Of a stretch of 64,000 bases of DNA, positions 1-10,851 are shown piece by piece. Under the pieces are notes generated by a model that was given only the letters and a program-made list of their open reading frames with translations, did not search any database and was not told where the DNA came from. How positions within the stretch are numbered: position 1 is the stretch's first letter; each line of letters opens with the position of its first letter. This DNA is from Allium sativum (lineage: Eukaryota > Streptophyta > Magnoliopsida > Asparagales > Amaryllidaceae): NCBI GenBank assembly GCA_030737875.1, contig CM060926.1:315368922-315432921 (forward strand), written 5' to 3'. Position numbers and translations under genes: made by a program.

Positions 1-923
1 TTATAATTCATATAAAACTTGTAAAATAAATAACTTCCATATACGATGTCAGAATTCAGCAAATCCAAATGCGTTGGAATCACATCGATGAGTACTACAT
101 TAGAAATGACCAGAATGGAAATAGAGCAAATTAGAATTTGTGGCGAATTCAAATCCAAAAAGAAAATGATCATCAAATAAAGAATGGTAGAGTCAAACCC
201 AATGTGAGAACTTCTCACTATAATTTTTGTACAGTTATTTATTTTATAACCGCATATATGAGTTGTCAGTATTGATTTTTATCAGCTAATCATTATAATT
301 TGTATACGGTGCATGTTAGCTCACCTCCCACGCCCACAGACCATGAATGATTTAGTTGACTGTATTGTGTTTTGAATAATATACATATATATGAGATGTG
401 AATAGAATAAATATATATATGCGATATGGATAAAATATATATATGAGATGCGAATAAAATATATATATGAGATGTGAATAAAATATATATATGCGATGTG
501 GAAAAAAAAATATGCAATGTGAATAAAAAATATATATGCGATGAGAATAACATATATATATATATATATATGAGATGTGAATAAAATATATATGCGTTGT
601 AAAAAATATATATGTGTGTGTTGTATAAATCATATATATGCGTTGTATAAATTATATATATATGCGTTGTATAAATTATATATGAGATATATAAAATGGT
701 CATGAAATGGAATAATTAATGGATTGTTAAAAATATATTTTTTAACATATATATTCATTGTATAAAATTGTCATGTAATGTAATATTCAATTTTGATTTA
801 AAATTGAAATGGAAGTTGGAATCATTTTGAAAACGAATTTATAAATGATTTATAAAATACATTTTAAATGGAAATAGGCGATATATATATATATATATAT
901 TATATATATTTAATGGCTTGAAT
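1..923 (+). mobile_element. Fragment of family-X long LTR
   Basis: No gene is visible here. The order of landmarks matches the X-family LTRs elsewhere in the window: a 'gagaacttctcac' block near 205, 'cacagaccatg' near 338, then a tandem array, a block rich in 'aaattgaa', an (AT)n run, and 'taatggcttgaat' at 911-923. The same order is found at 51505-52755 on the + strand and in 14260-15420 on the minus strand. The fragment stops inside the LTR at 923, where Tekay LTR sequence begins, with a 3-bp overlap (aat). The assignment comes from comparison by eye. Confidence 0.65.
378..690. repeat. Tandem array, unit like ATATATATGAGATGTGAATAA
   Basis: About a dozen imperfect units of roughly 22-30 bp, each made of an (AT)n stretch followed by a 'gagatgtgaata' or 'gcgatgtgga' type core. 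The open frames across this stretch encode only Tyr/Ile/His-rich repeats of the array and are not genes. It occupies the same LTR position as the arrays at 51690-52080 and 14570-14800. Confidence 0.9.
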
Positions 924-1609
924 CTTTTAATATTATCCCATTACCCCACGTTGTACGTTCGTACGTTTAACGTAAAATATATGTTATACTCGAATAGTCT
1001 AACTTATGGAATAAAGAGAAAACATTACAACATACATATAGATAATACTCGATCTAAACATAAGGGGTGAACTTGCATGTGTGAATGAGGTTCTACATAA
1101 AAACTTGCATAGGCCAAAGTCACAACTCGCATAAAACTACATATGTCATAGATCTAAATCTAAAGGTGTAGACTTGTTTAGGTGATAGTCACAAACTTGC
1201 ATAAACCATGTATGTCATAGATCTAATCATAAGGTTCAAACTTGCATAGGCAATAACCACAAACTTACATAACATGATTCGTACTCCAAACACATATGTT
1301 TATATAAACTTGCATATGTCATTTATGCAACATAACAATGATGTAAACTTACATCTAAACATATAAACTAGCATGTAAAATTTAGCATATAACTCACACA
1401 TGTCATAACCTAACTTTAGGTCTAAAATAGATGGCATGAAACATGTAAGGTTATGCATAAAATTTTCTCTAACTTGCATATGATCTAGTTCTCAATTAAC
1501 ATCCTAACTTGCATACATACATGTGATTTATCATATGAATTAGTACCGACAACATAACCAAACTAGCACATGAAACATCATAATGAATTGATTATACATA
1601 ATCATAGAA

Positions 1610-1718
1610 TTACAGCATGGATGATAACATCACAACTTTACAACATAGATGATAACATCATAGAATTTACAACATAAATGATAACATCACAATTTTACAA
1701 CATATATGATAACATGCG
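1610..1718. repeat. Short tandem repeat in Tekay LTR (GATGATAACATCA units)
   Basis: Four units of about 31 bp reading 'acaacatagatgataacatcac' with small variations. The same units recur in the 5' LTR at 9980-10089, so the array predates the insertion. Confidence 0.85.
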
Positions 1719-2015
1719 GTTAATAATTCACAACATAACCATATAATCCGCATCATAGCTTAATCCAATTAAATTGTTAATTATTTTATTAAAGAAATCA
1801 AACTCACAACTCATAGAAGGTCTTGAGTTCTGAAATCTGAGTTCTGAAGTTGAATTAGCTTTCCTTTGTAGTAGATTTGTTGTTATAGTTGAATATATTT
1901 GAATTTGATTAGCTTTCTTCCTCTCCAATTGGTGGCAGCTATTCTAGGTTGCAAGGTGACGGCATAGAGGCCATGGCTCTAATTTTAATTTGATTTTAGG
2001 GTTTGAGTCTACATG

Positions 2016-2024
2016 TCTTTTTAT
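2016..2024 (-). promoter_or_regulatory. Candidate TATA box of the Tekay 3' LTR
   Basis: Reads TATAAAAAG on the minus strand. The same 9-mer is at 10388-10396 in the 5' LTR and at 21330-21338 in the related + strand LTR. In all three it lies downstream of the GTCGAC cluster, which supports a core promoter. Confidence 0.6.
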
Positions 2025-2163
2025 AGAGTTTAGGATTAGTTTAGGCCGTCAGATCAACCCAGAATTAATCCCAGCCAATCAGAGCAGATCAGAAACTCTA
2101 ATGAGTCAGCACACAGTCATAAACAGGTCACCAAATAAATCTGCCCGTGGGGGGAGGGGGCAG

Positions 2164-2200
2164 GTCGACCTGGTCAGGGTAGGTCGACCCCCAGGTCGAC
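2164..2200. promoter_or_regulatory. Cluster of three GTCGAC palindromes
   Basis: GTCGAC occurs at 2164, 2183 and 2195, with a decayed fourth copy near 2208. The matching block of the 5' LTR (10545-10593) has four. Function unknown; the cluster lies between the E2F-like palindrome and the TATA box. Confidence 0.7.
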
Positions 2201-2221
2201 CCTATAGTCGATTTGGCCGTA

Positions 2222-2237
2222 GCGGGAAATTTCCCGC
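2222..2237. promoter_or_regulatory. Perfect 16-bp palindrome with E2F-like sites
   Basis: GCGGGAAATTTCCCGC is perfectly self-complementary and holds TTTCCCGC, a known plant E2F/DP binding sequence, on both strands. It ends 234 bp from the LTR start on the minus strand. In the 5' LTR one half survives at 10611-10618. A near-identical element is at 21062-21077. Binding itself is inferred. Confidence 0.55.
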
Positions 2238-2471
2238 CTAGCCCATCTGACTCTGAAATTTGAATTTTCGAAATATGTTTTGAATTTCCTGAAACTTCCA
2301 ATGGCCATAACTTCTTCAAACGAAGTCCAATTCACGCAAACTCGGACTCTATCTCAACCAGAATACCGAGACGAACACAATGGCACAACCTGTTTCCTGT
2401 AATTCTTACGTCTGAGATTAGTTATTCTTTAATTTGTTACTTTAGTGTTAACAGAAATACGCGGTGTTACA

Positions 2472-2486
2472 TTCTCCCCTCCTTAA
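2472..2486 (-). other. Polypurine tract of the Tekay element
   Basis: The minus strand reads TTAAGGAGGGGAGAA directly before the TGTAACACC start of the 3' LTR. This is the standard position and composition for the primer of plus-strand DNA synthesis. Confidence 0.9.
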
Positions 2487-3055
2487 TGGATTTCGCCCCC
2501 GAAATCTCCAAGTTAAGGAGAATGCATATCCTAACATCCAAACAACCATCTACTCAACCATCAAACATAGGCATCCATTGTCCTTATAAAATTCCTAATG
2601 CCGTATGAACATGTGCAAGAAGTGTGTGTATATGCTCTCTATCTAATGCAAAATCAGGCGGTCTACTGATTCAGTTGACCTCCTTAATGCAAACCATGAT
2701 AGTGCCATGCGTCCATTATGTATGCGAACGAATCCTATCGATACATATTATTTCTATATGTGTGCACAACCATTCACCAAAATGCGGCATCCATATGATA
2801 GTACAACAATTATACATTCATTAACTTAAATATGCACACACATTTATATGCAATATGCAATATGAAGTGACTGAGCTGATCTAGTGCCTAAAGCGTGTGT
2901 ATATGCATCCACGAGCAGCCACTAGCAACCACTTGCATCCACATGCATCCATCATACATAACATGTCTCAAACACATGCTTCAACCATAGGACTACCCTA
3001 TCTAAAGGTCAAAGATACTAGCGAGAGGACATATTAAAGATAAAACAAGTACAAG
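2487..3055 (-). other. Non-coding tail between integrase and PPT
   Basis: No open frame of note. It has the 'tttcgcccccgaaatc' block that commonly follows chromoviral pol near the PPT, and short 'catgcatcca' repeats around 2905-2950. I see no further gene. Confidence 0.6.
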
Positions 3056-4561
3056 CTAAGCGATAAAGGAGAAATTAAAAGACATACCCTCGGAAAGAAA
3101 AGGGTACAATGAACGCATCTTCTCTTCCGTCTCCCAAGTAGCGTTGCTCTCATCATCTCCCCATTGCACTTTGACTAGCTTGACCTCTCGATTCCTCAAC
3201 TTCTTAATCTCCGACCCAAGAATGCACATAGGAGCTCGTCGAATCGTCGCATCACGCTCGATCTCCACCTCTCTAAGCAAGCTCGGCTCTACCACTTCCG
3301 CGGTCTCATGCAAGCACTTCCCCAAATGTGATACATGGAATACATCGTGTACACCACTAAGTCTCTCGGGCAACTCCACTCTATACGCCATCTGTCCAAT
3401 CCTCTCCTTAATAGGAAATGGCCCTACGAACCTTGGTGCTAACTTCCCAATGGACCCAAAGCGAACCACATTCCATAATGGAGACACCTTGACAAAGACC
3501 ATGTCCCCAATATCAAACTCAAGATCTGTCCTCCTCTTGTCCGCATAAGATTTGTGCCTATCTTGCGCCATCTTCATCCTCCTTCGAATCAAATCGATCT
3601 TTTCCGAAGTCTCTCTAATCATATCGGGCCCAAGCAAGATCTTATCTGTAGATTCCCACCAACATGTAGGTGAACGACACAGCTGTCTATAAAGAGCCTC
3701 GAACGGTGCCATGCCAATGCTAGACTGAAAGCTATTATTATATGCAAACTCCACCAACGGAAGATGTTCCTCCCATGTACCTCCAAAGTCTAAGACACAC
3801 AACCTCAATAGGTCCTCTAGAATACGATTCACCCTCTCGGTCTGGCCGTCCGTCTGAGGATGATATGCGGTGCTCAAACATAACTGAGTCCCTACCGCCT
3901 CTTGCCAACTCTTCCAAAACTCGCTAGTAAAGATAGGATCGCGGTCGCTCACTATGCTAGAAGGAAGACCATGCAAACGAACTATTTCTCGAATGTATAC
4001 GTAGGCTAACCATGGAGCAGTCCTCTTACTCTTCACAGGAATGAAATTGGCGCTCTTAGTAAGTCTGTCTACCACGACCCAAATCCCTGTATTACCCTTC
4101 CTCGACCTCGGTAACCCATCAATAAAGTCCATCGAGACACTTTCCCACTTCCATTGTGGGACCTCCAATGGGTGAAGAAACCCACCGGGCTTCTTTTGCT
4201 CTGCTTTTACTTGTTGGCACACCAAGCATCTAGCGACAAACTCAGCCACATCCCTCTTCATGACGGCCCAAAAGTAAACTCGTATCATGTCCATGTACAT
4301 CTTGTCCCCGCCGGGATGGATGGTCATCTTCGAACGATGTGCATCATCAAGAATGGTCTTCCTCAAATTCTCGTCCCATGGTACACAAAGTCTACCATCC
4401 CTACGTAACCAACCCTTATCATCTAGGGTATACCTACGGAGATGGCTCGATGACTCCCCTCTTTTGAGCTTCTCTACTAACTCAACCAACTGTGGGTCAT
4501 CTCGTTGTGCCTCACCAATCCGTCCCAAAAGCGTAGGTCTGACCTCTAAGGATGCTAGCAA
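3056..4561 (-). pseudogene. Tekay-type integrase with chromodomain (3' part of broken pol)
   Basis: An uninterrupted 501-residue frame carrying integrase and the C-terminal chromodomain. The HHCC zinc-binding region uses His75, His82, Cys112 and Cys115. The catalytic core shows Asp145 in MDFIDG, Asp206 in SDRDPIF and Glu242 in TDGQTERVN, with D35E spacing. Residues about 440-490 (SEIKKLRNREVKLVKVQW, then ATWETEE) form a chromodomain of the Tekay/Del kind, which directs insertion to particular chromatin. Integrase looks intact, but it is only one piece of a polyprotein. Upstream, the RNase H end and the segment leading into this frame are in another frame (around 4560-4680), so the polyprotein cannot be made. 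The first residue is only where the open frame begins, not a true start. Confidence 0.9.
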
Positions 4562-4662
4562 ACCGGATACAAAGTCAACGGAAGGTCAAAAGTCAAACGT
4601 AGAGATGAACTCTAAGCTTCGCCGCTCAACAAAAAACGGACTCAAGGATAACCTTTTCCTAC

Positions 4663-5175
4663 TTAAGGCATATGCCACCACGTTACCGTTGCCAGGGTAT
4701 ATGTTATCTCGAAATCGTAGGACACTAAGAATTCCATCCACCTTTGCTGCCTTAAGTTCAAGTCCATCTGAGAGAACAAGTATTTTAGCGATTTGTGATC
4801 AGTGTCAAATTTTTCGCCAAGAAGATAATGGCGCCAAGACTTAAGCGCGAAAACAATAGCGGCCAACTCTAGGTCATGTTTAGGGTAATTTTTCTCATGC
4901 ACTATCAACTTCCTCCCTCCATAGGCTATTACCCTTCCCTCTTGCATTAAGACTGCGCCTAGTCCTGCCCCACAAGCATCGATATAAACAGTAAATGGCT
5001 TACTCCCATCTGGCAACACTAAGACTGGGGCTGTGGTCAAAGCTCTCTTTAAACGTTGGAACGCATCATCACAATCTATGTCCCATGTGAAGACTAGGTT
5101 CTTTTTCGTCAAGCGTGTTAATGGGGCTGATATTTTTGCGAAGTCTTTGATAAACTTCCTATAGTAGCCAGCCAA
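4663..5175 (-). pseudogene. RT thumb and RNase H domain fragment of Tekay pol
   Basis: A 170-residue frame starting at [18 protein letters not shown], the conserved end of Ty3/gypsy reverse transcriptase, and running into RNase H with [13 protein letters not shown] and [20 protein letters not shown]. RNase H removes the RNA template during cDNA synthesis. The frame ends early: the expected linker motif (here [12 protein letters not shown]) continues in a shifted frame, so there is a frameshift near 4690. A stop also separates this frame from the RT fragment upstream, inside a motif that normally reads RSFLGLAGYYR. It is part of the dead polyprotein at 3056-7401. Confidence 0.88.
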
Positions 5176-5282
5176 CCCTTAGAAACTCCTCACCTCGGTA
5201 GCATTTTTAGGGACCTTCCAATCTTGGATGGCCACTACCTTTGCGGGATCCACAACTATCCCTTCTTTGGAAACCACGTGCC

Positions 5283-5627
5283 CTAAGAATCGCACTTCCT
5301 TCCTCCAAAAGTGACATTTTGAAAATCTAGCTTTGAGGCTATGCGCTTGAAGAGTCCCAACACTTTCCTAAGATGTAGGGCATGCTCTTCCTCGTTTTTA
5401 GAAAAGATCAAGATGTCGTCCACAAAGACTACCATGAATTTATTAAGGTACTCCCTAAACACCCTACTCATCAAGTCAATAAAGTATGCGGGGGCGTTTG
5501 TCAAACTGAAGGGCATCACAAGCCACTCGAAGAAACCATCCGGAGTCCTAAAGGCAGTCTTTTCTATGCTATCCTTAGCCACTTTCAACTGATGAGAACC
5601 GGTGGCTAAGTCCAACTGCGAAAACAC
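5283..5627 (-). pseudogene. Reverse transcriptase palm fragment of Tekay pol
   Basis: A 114-residue piece of the reverse transcriptase palm. The first catalytic aspartate region reads [15 protein letters not shown]. The FVDD box is at residues 68-71 within [17 protein letters not shown]. Both catalytic motifs are present, but a frameshift lies just upstream (5627-5639) and another at the 3' end, where [14 protein letters not shown] departs from the expected KLSKC-like text. The enzyme copied element RNA into DNA in the virus-like particle. Confidence 0.88.
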
Positions 5628-5638
5628 TGAGGCACCAA

Positions 5639-6928
5639 CTAACTGATCGAAGAGATCATCAATCCTCGGCAGTGGGTGCCTATTCTTCTTAGTAAGCTTA
5701 TTAATTCTCTATAGTCCACACTAAGGCTAAGGGACCCATCCGCCTTCGTGGCAAATACTAATGGAGCACCCCACTCCGATATACTACGTCTTATGAACCC
5801 CTTCTCAAGCAATTCTTTCACTTGCTTACTAAGTTCTCTTCTCTCTCTTGGAGCCATGTTGCGCACTGGCAATGCAACTGGCTTTGCATTATCTACTAGA
5901 TATATTCGAAAGTCTATCCCACGTTTTTGTGGTAAACCCCTCACCTCATCAAAGACATCAACATATTCACGGACTATACGAACAGAATGTAAATCATCAT
6001 CGGATGCGTCAAGGGATTCTAGGTAGCTAAGCATTACTGGACCTCTAGGGTCATAAGAAATATCAAGGGTCTTTCCGCAACGAGTCAACAACCTAACTAC
6101 CCTTCTTTCACAATCTAGGATGGCCCCGTATCTAGTTAGCCAATCCATAGCTATAATCAAGTCGTAGCCCATGAAGCCAAGAACAAAGGCGTTGCATTCA
6201 AACCCAATACCCAAGATAAACACTCTCAAATCCCGACAAGTCATAGAAAGATGAGCGGAACCACCAATAGGATTTGAGACTACTAAGGGATCTATAACTA
6301 GACTAGTATCTTGGTGCAGTGTTTCAACTAATGATGTAGAAATAAACGAATGTGATACGCCAGAATTGAATAAAGTACGGACAAGATGATCAAACGGAAA
6401 AACTAAACTTTCAAGGGAAATTTCTCTACCTCGTTCTTGCAGTAGCGAGACCACGAGAGCTTGAACTTGCCCCCTTGCCTGCCCTGGTGCCATAAGAGCC
6501 TGAACCTGTCCTCCCGAGGTAGACCCTGCCCTCTGCCCTTTCCTTGGGCAGTCCTTAATCAGATGTCCCGCTTCGCCACAGTGGAAACAGCCAGTCTTCT
6601 TTTTCTTCCTACAATCTTTGCTTAGATGTCCTGGTGTCCCACAGTTAAAGCATCTTTTCTTTCCGTTACCATTGTTGCCTTTACCACCTTTCTTGTTCTG
6701 TTGTTGCTGATAAAGCTTCTTTTGATCCCCTTTCTTTTCAGGTGCCTTATTAGCATTGGCGCCCTTCTCCTCTTCATGATTAAGCGCCATGTCAACTAGT
6801 GTCTCAAAGGTAGCCCCCATGGGGATGTGGGTCATAGCTAACCCATGTAGCGGCTCGTTCAAACGCTTAACAAATCTCAGGGCCTTCTTTTCTGGTGTAT
6901 TCACCAAGTCCAAGCCAAATCTTGCCAA
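5639..6928 (-). pseudogene. Gag C-terminus (two zinc knuckles), protease and RT N-terminus
   Basis: A 429-residue frame bounded upstream by an in-frame TAG and so without its real start. Two CCHC zinc knuckles bind RNA: Cys93-Cys96-His101-Cys106 and Cys114-Cys117-His122-Cys127. The aspartic protease follows. Its catalytic triplet, normally DSG, reads NSG in RTLFNSGVSHSFIS (residues 188-190), so it is probably inactive. The IIAMDWL motif of the family is present near 258-264. From about residue 350 the RT N-terminus is clear (GFIRRSISEWGAPLVFATK, then VDYREL) before the frame is lost near 5700. This confirms the gag-PR-RT-RH-INT order of Ty3/gypsy. Confidence 0.9.
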
Positions 6929-7401
6929 CTAATTGATTTTGTTGACGTATTCTTTCACCGATAGATTCCCCTGCTTCAATGCTAGAAACCTTTCCATGTA
7001 TAGATTCTCTTCAGCCCGCGATAGAAACTTCGCCTCAAACCTCCGCCTAAAATCTGGCCATGTATCGACTGGACGTTCTCCATTAGTGACCTCCCACCAA
7101 AACGAGGCCTCATCCTTTATTAGCCAGGCAGCTAACTAGACTTTTCTTCCACCTTCCACTTCAAAGATCCCAAACAATCTTCCACCTCCTTTAGCCAATT
7201 TCGTGCTTCAAAAAATGTCTACGTCCCGTGAAAAGGTTTTCCACCCATTGCTCGAAAGTCCTTACATATCTTAGCAAAAGTATCGACATGAGGAGGAGGA
7301 GGAGCATTTGCTGGACCTACAGTGGTGGCCCTAGTCTCCAAATACCTCCTAAACCATCCTGGTATCGGTATCCCCTCGGGTATCTCAGGAATTCCAGACA
7401 T
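6929..7401 (-). pseudogene. Gag N-terminal (capsid) region, interrupted
   Basis: Begins with ATG at 7401 (MSGIPEIPEGIPIP...), reads into KPFHGT and stops at TAG (7219-7221). The same frame continues as TFFEARNWLKEVEDCLGSLK. After a frame change it reads LIKDEASFWWEVTNGERPVD and RRRFEAKFLSRAEENLYMER, typical of the plant Ty3/gypsy capsid domain. A further TAG at 6929 separates it from the zinc-knuckle part. Gag packages element RNA; this copy cannot make full-length Gag. Confidence 0.8.
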
Positions 7402-7594
7402 GTTGAAACGAAAAAGGAAAGATTCAGTACAAAAGAAGAGAAGGAAAGATATATGGCTCTTGGGGTTATGCTTTCTAAAATAAACTTTTCTCTTGAAAAT
7501 ACTTTCCTTAAAACATAATTTTGAAAATACTTCTTTATAAAAGTGTTTTTGAAAAATAGTTTTTCAAAATTCATATCTGTTCTGGTAACCTTCA
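7402..7594 (-). other. Untranslated leader of the Tekay element
   Basis: AT-rich stretch between the PBS and the gag start with no recognisable feature. The open frame across it simply joins gag N-terminal codons to leader sequence. Confidence 0.6.
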
Positions 7595-7606
7595 GCTCTG
7601 ATACCA
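7595..7606 (-). other. Primer binding site, tRNA-iMet type
   Basis: The minus strand reads TGGTATCAGAGC, the complement of the 3' end of plant initiator tRNA-Met. It lies 2 bp inside the 5' LTR boundary at 7609, which fixes the minus orientation of the element. Confidence 0.95.
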
Positions 7607-8873
7607 CGTGTAACACCCCACATCCATTAACGTCACTCACAAAGGGAATGCATTAACTTCTATGGAGCATTTTAAGTGAGTATAGAACAGAAACTTAACA
7701 ACCAGACCGATATAAACAGTACTTAAAAATTTAAAACTTTATTCATTGCAGCGGTAAACACATAAGTTTGATTACATCGTCAAATACAGAGTCAAAGTAC
7801 ATAATATCCATCTTGACTAAATCAAAGTACATAAATTGAAAGACATAACCCCAGTACAAAATAGCCATAAATAAGAGAGGCTGAACTTTACTTCAACAAT
7901 CCAAGCAACTTCTAAAAGCAGAGATATAGCTGTCCAAAATCAAGCTCCACAGGTGCTTGTTCCAACCTGAGCACCTGGGAGGGGGGGAGGAAGAAAAGAG
8001 GAGGAAACAAAGGGGGTCAGACATAAAGTCTGGCGAGTGCAATAACTTTACAATATAATTACCAAAATAACTAGGCTAAGGCATAAGTTGGAAAATAAGG
8101 AAATGACTGTGAACAATTGGGTATAATAGAGTAAACAAGGAAATAAGATGAACAAAGATAACATTAAAGGCGCACCTAAACCGCTATAAGATATTTACTA
8201 TACTACAACAACACTAGTCACCCTAAGTTTGATCCCGCCTACAAGACTTTAACAATGATAATGGTAGTTTCGTGCGCCCCTATTTGCCTTCATTGGTGCC
8301 GCCTGCCCTTATCTCCACTAGGTGTACCCACTACCCCCATGCGATCAGCTCCCTAACTCGTAGATACCCGTGCTGGCCCCACAGTAGGGTGTATCACTCC
8401 CCAAAGTGGCAACCCGATACCACCAACAATGCACGGCTTATACCTACACGATGCAACAACGTCTTACCTACCAGCCTGGGCCCACACACGCATATGAACC
8501 CGTTGGACTTGCGTTGCCACCGCTAACCAATTTTGGCCACTTACAGTCAAGCCCAGTATGCGTGTCCCGTCCTCGACTTGGATCGAGCCCACAAAGATAC
8601 GTATGGGTTACTGGTTGAAACGGGCCCCCATTACTTGACACAAGCTATCCACCTAAGCTTGGTCCCTACTAGCACATCCCACTTAACCCTCTTCTTAGTC
8701 ATGTTCACTTACATGTTTCAATTTTGGTTAAGTGTTTCTAATCGTATTTCAAATGCCACCCAAGGCACCCTCTAAATTCCACATGCCACCCAAGGCACCC
8801 ACTTAACCTCTATGTCCCACCACATATTTATCTGGTTAAGTGTTTCTTAATTCATTAAGATCGTAACCTTATA

Positions 8874-9092
8874 AAGACCTCCCACATTAGGCTGGCATTT
8901 GTGGCAGCTGGATTTGCCGAGCAGGTCCGGGCAGTCTTACACCACAAACGAGCCTAACCTCGTGTCTTTACAACTATTACGCATTTAATTTATGCCTAAG
9001 ACCTCCCACATTAGACTGGCATTTGTGGCAGCTGGATTTGCCGGACGGGTCCGGACAGTCTTGCACCACAAAGGAGCCTAACCTCGTGTCTT
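8874..9092. repeat. Direct duplication of a ~95-bp module in the Tekay LTR
   Basis: Two copies start at 8874 and 8998 (period 124). Each begins aagacctcccacatta, contains a 'gtccgg' core and ends cctcgtgtctt. The same module, also duplicated, is in the divergent LTR at 22400-22606. Confidence 0.9.
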
Positions 9093-9979
9093 AGACGATT
9101 AATTACACAAAATTAATTATTCCCCAATTTGAATTAATTTCCCTATTCAAATTATCAATCAATTCCAAATTTAACTATGGCCATAATTGACTCAATTATG
9201 TCCATCTATTTTTGGTATGCAAAATCGTACCAATTTTCATCACAAATTTATTTTATGCCATTTATGGCATTTATGCCAATTCTCAATATTAAATCTTTTA
9301 ATATTATCCCATTACCCTGTGTTGTACGTTCGTTCATTTAACGTTAAATATATATTAGACTCGAATAGTCTAACTTATAGAATAAAGAGAAAACATCACA
9401 ACATACATATAGATAAAACTAGATCTAAATATAAGGGGTGAACTTGCATGTGTGAATAAGGTTCTACATAAAAACTTGCATAGGCCATAGTCACAACTCG
9501 CATAAAAGTACATATGTCATAGATCTAAATCTAAAGGTGCAGACTTGTTTAGGTGAAAGTCACAAACTTGCATAAACCATGTATGTCATAGATCTAATCA
9601 TAAGGTTCAAACTTGCATAGGCAATAACCACAAACTTACATAACATGATTCATACTCCAAACACATATGTTTATATTAACTTGCATATGCGATTTATGCA
9701 ACATAACGATGGCGTAAACTTACATCTAAACATAAAAACTAGCATGCAAAATTTAGCATATAACTCACACATGTCATAGCCTAACTTTAGGTCTAAAATA
9801 GATGTCATGAAACATGTAATGTTATGCATAAAATTTTCATTAACTTGCATATGATCTAGTTCTCAATTAACATCCTAACTTGCATACATACATGTGATTT
9901 ATCGTATGAATTAGTTCCAACAACATAACCAAACTAGCATATGAAATAACATGATGAATTGATTATACATAATCATAGA

Positions 9980-10089
9980 ATTACAACATGGGTGATAACA
10001 TCACAACTTTACAACATAGATGATAACATCATAGAATTTACAACATAAATGATAACATCACAATTTTACAACATAGATGATAACATGCG
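9980..10089. repeat. 31-bp tandem repeat, counterpart of 1610-1718
   Basis: Four units with the core gatgataacatca, at the same place in the LTR as the array in the 3' LTR. Confidence 0.85.
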
Positions 10090-10387
10090 GTCAATAATTC
10101 ACAACATAACCATATAATCCGCATCATAGCTTAATCCAATTAAATTATTAATTATTTTATTAAAGAAATCGAACTCACAACTCAAAGAAGGTCTTGAGTT
10201 CTGAAATCTGAGTTCTGAAGTTGAATTAGCTTTCCTTTGTAGTAGATTCGTTGTTAGAGTTGAATAGATTTGAATTTGATTAGCTTTCTCCCTCTCCAAT
10301 TGGTAGCAGCTATTCTAGGTTGCAAGGTGACGGCATGGAGGCCGCGGCTCTAATTTTAATTTGATTTTAGGGTTTGAGTCTACATGT

Positions 10388-10396
10388 CTTTTTATA
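10388..10396 (-). promoter_or_regulatory. Candidate TATA box of the Tekay 5' LTR
   Basis: TATAAAAAG on the minus strand, about 455 bp from the LTR start. It would drive full-length element RNA. Same context as 2016-2024 and 21330-21338. Confidence 0.65.
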
Positions 10397-10544
10397 GAGT
10401 TTAGGATTAGTTTAGGCCGTCAGATCAACCCAGAATTAATCCCAGCCAATCAGAGCAGATCAGAAACCCTAATGAGTCAGCACACAGTCATAAACAGGTC
10501 ACCAAACAAATCTACCCGGGGGAGGGGGGCAGGTCGGCCTTATG

Positions 10545-10618
10545 GTCGACCTGGTCAGGGTAGGTCGACCCCCAGGTCGACCCTATGGTCGACCTGGCCC
10601 TGGCTGGAAATTTCCCGC
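10545..10618. promoter_or_regulatory. GTCGAC cluster with adjacent E2F-like half site
   Basis: GTCGAC occurs at 10545, 10564, 10576 and 10588, followed by TTTCCCGC at 10611-10618. The other half of the palindrome has decayed to GCTGGAAA. Compare the intact palindrome in the 3' LTR at 2222. Confidence 0.6.
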
Positions 10619-10851
10619 CTAGCCCATCTGACTCTGAAATTTGAATTTTTGAAATCTGTTTTGAATTTTCTGAAACTTCTAATGGCCTTAACTTCTTCAT
10701 ACGAAGTCCAATTCACGCAAACTCGGACTCTGTCTCAACCAGAATTCCGAGACGAACACAATGGCACAACCCATTTCCCGTAATTCTTACGTCTGAGATT
10801 AGTTATTTTTAATTTGTTACTTTAGTGTTAACAGAAATACGGGGTGTTACA

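Larger units (their letters stand above)
921..2471 (-). mobile_element. Truncated 3' LTR of Tekay-type Ty3/gypsy element
   Basis: This matches 9292-10851, the inner part of the 5' LTR of the same element, over its whole length with scattered substitutions (a few percent by eye). On the minus strand it begins TGTAACACCGCG at 2471 and follows directly after a purine tract, as a 3' LTR should. Compared with the 3243-bp 5' LTR it lacks the last 1683 bp. At 921-923 it joins X-family LTR sequence through a shared 'aat', which suggests illegitimate recombination or deletion. Confidence 0.9.
7609..10851 (-). mobile_element. 5' LTR of the Tekay-type element (3243 bp)
   Basis: On the minus strand it begins TGTAACACCCCG at 10851 and ends GGGGTGTTACA at 7609, so the ends form an inverted repeat of the TG...CA type. 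It is bordered inside by the PBS. The inner 1560 bp match the truncated 3' LTR at 921-2471. A length over 3 kb is usual for the Tekay/Del clade. Order from the LTR start: E2F-like half site (10611), GTCGAC cluster, TATA box (10388-10396), tandem repeats, a duplicated 95-bp module, and a GC-richer stretch (8250-8640). Short open frames inside are not convincing genes. Confidence 0.93.

Noticed and set aside
293..703. 136-residue Tyr/Ile/His-rich frame
   Set aside because: Translation of the AT-rich array at 378-690.
3144..3548. Plus-strand frames opposite the integrase gene
   Set aside because: Antisense shadows of the conserved minus-strand pol gene.
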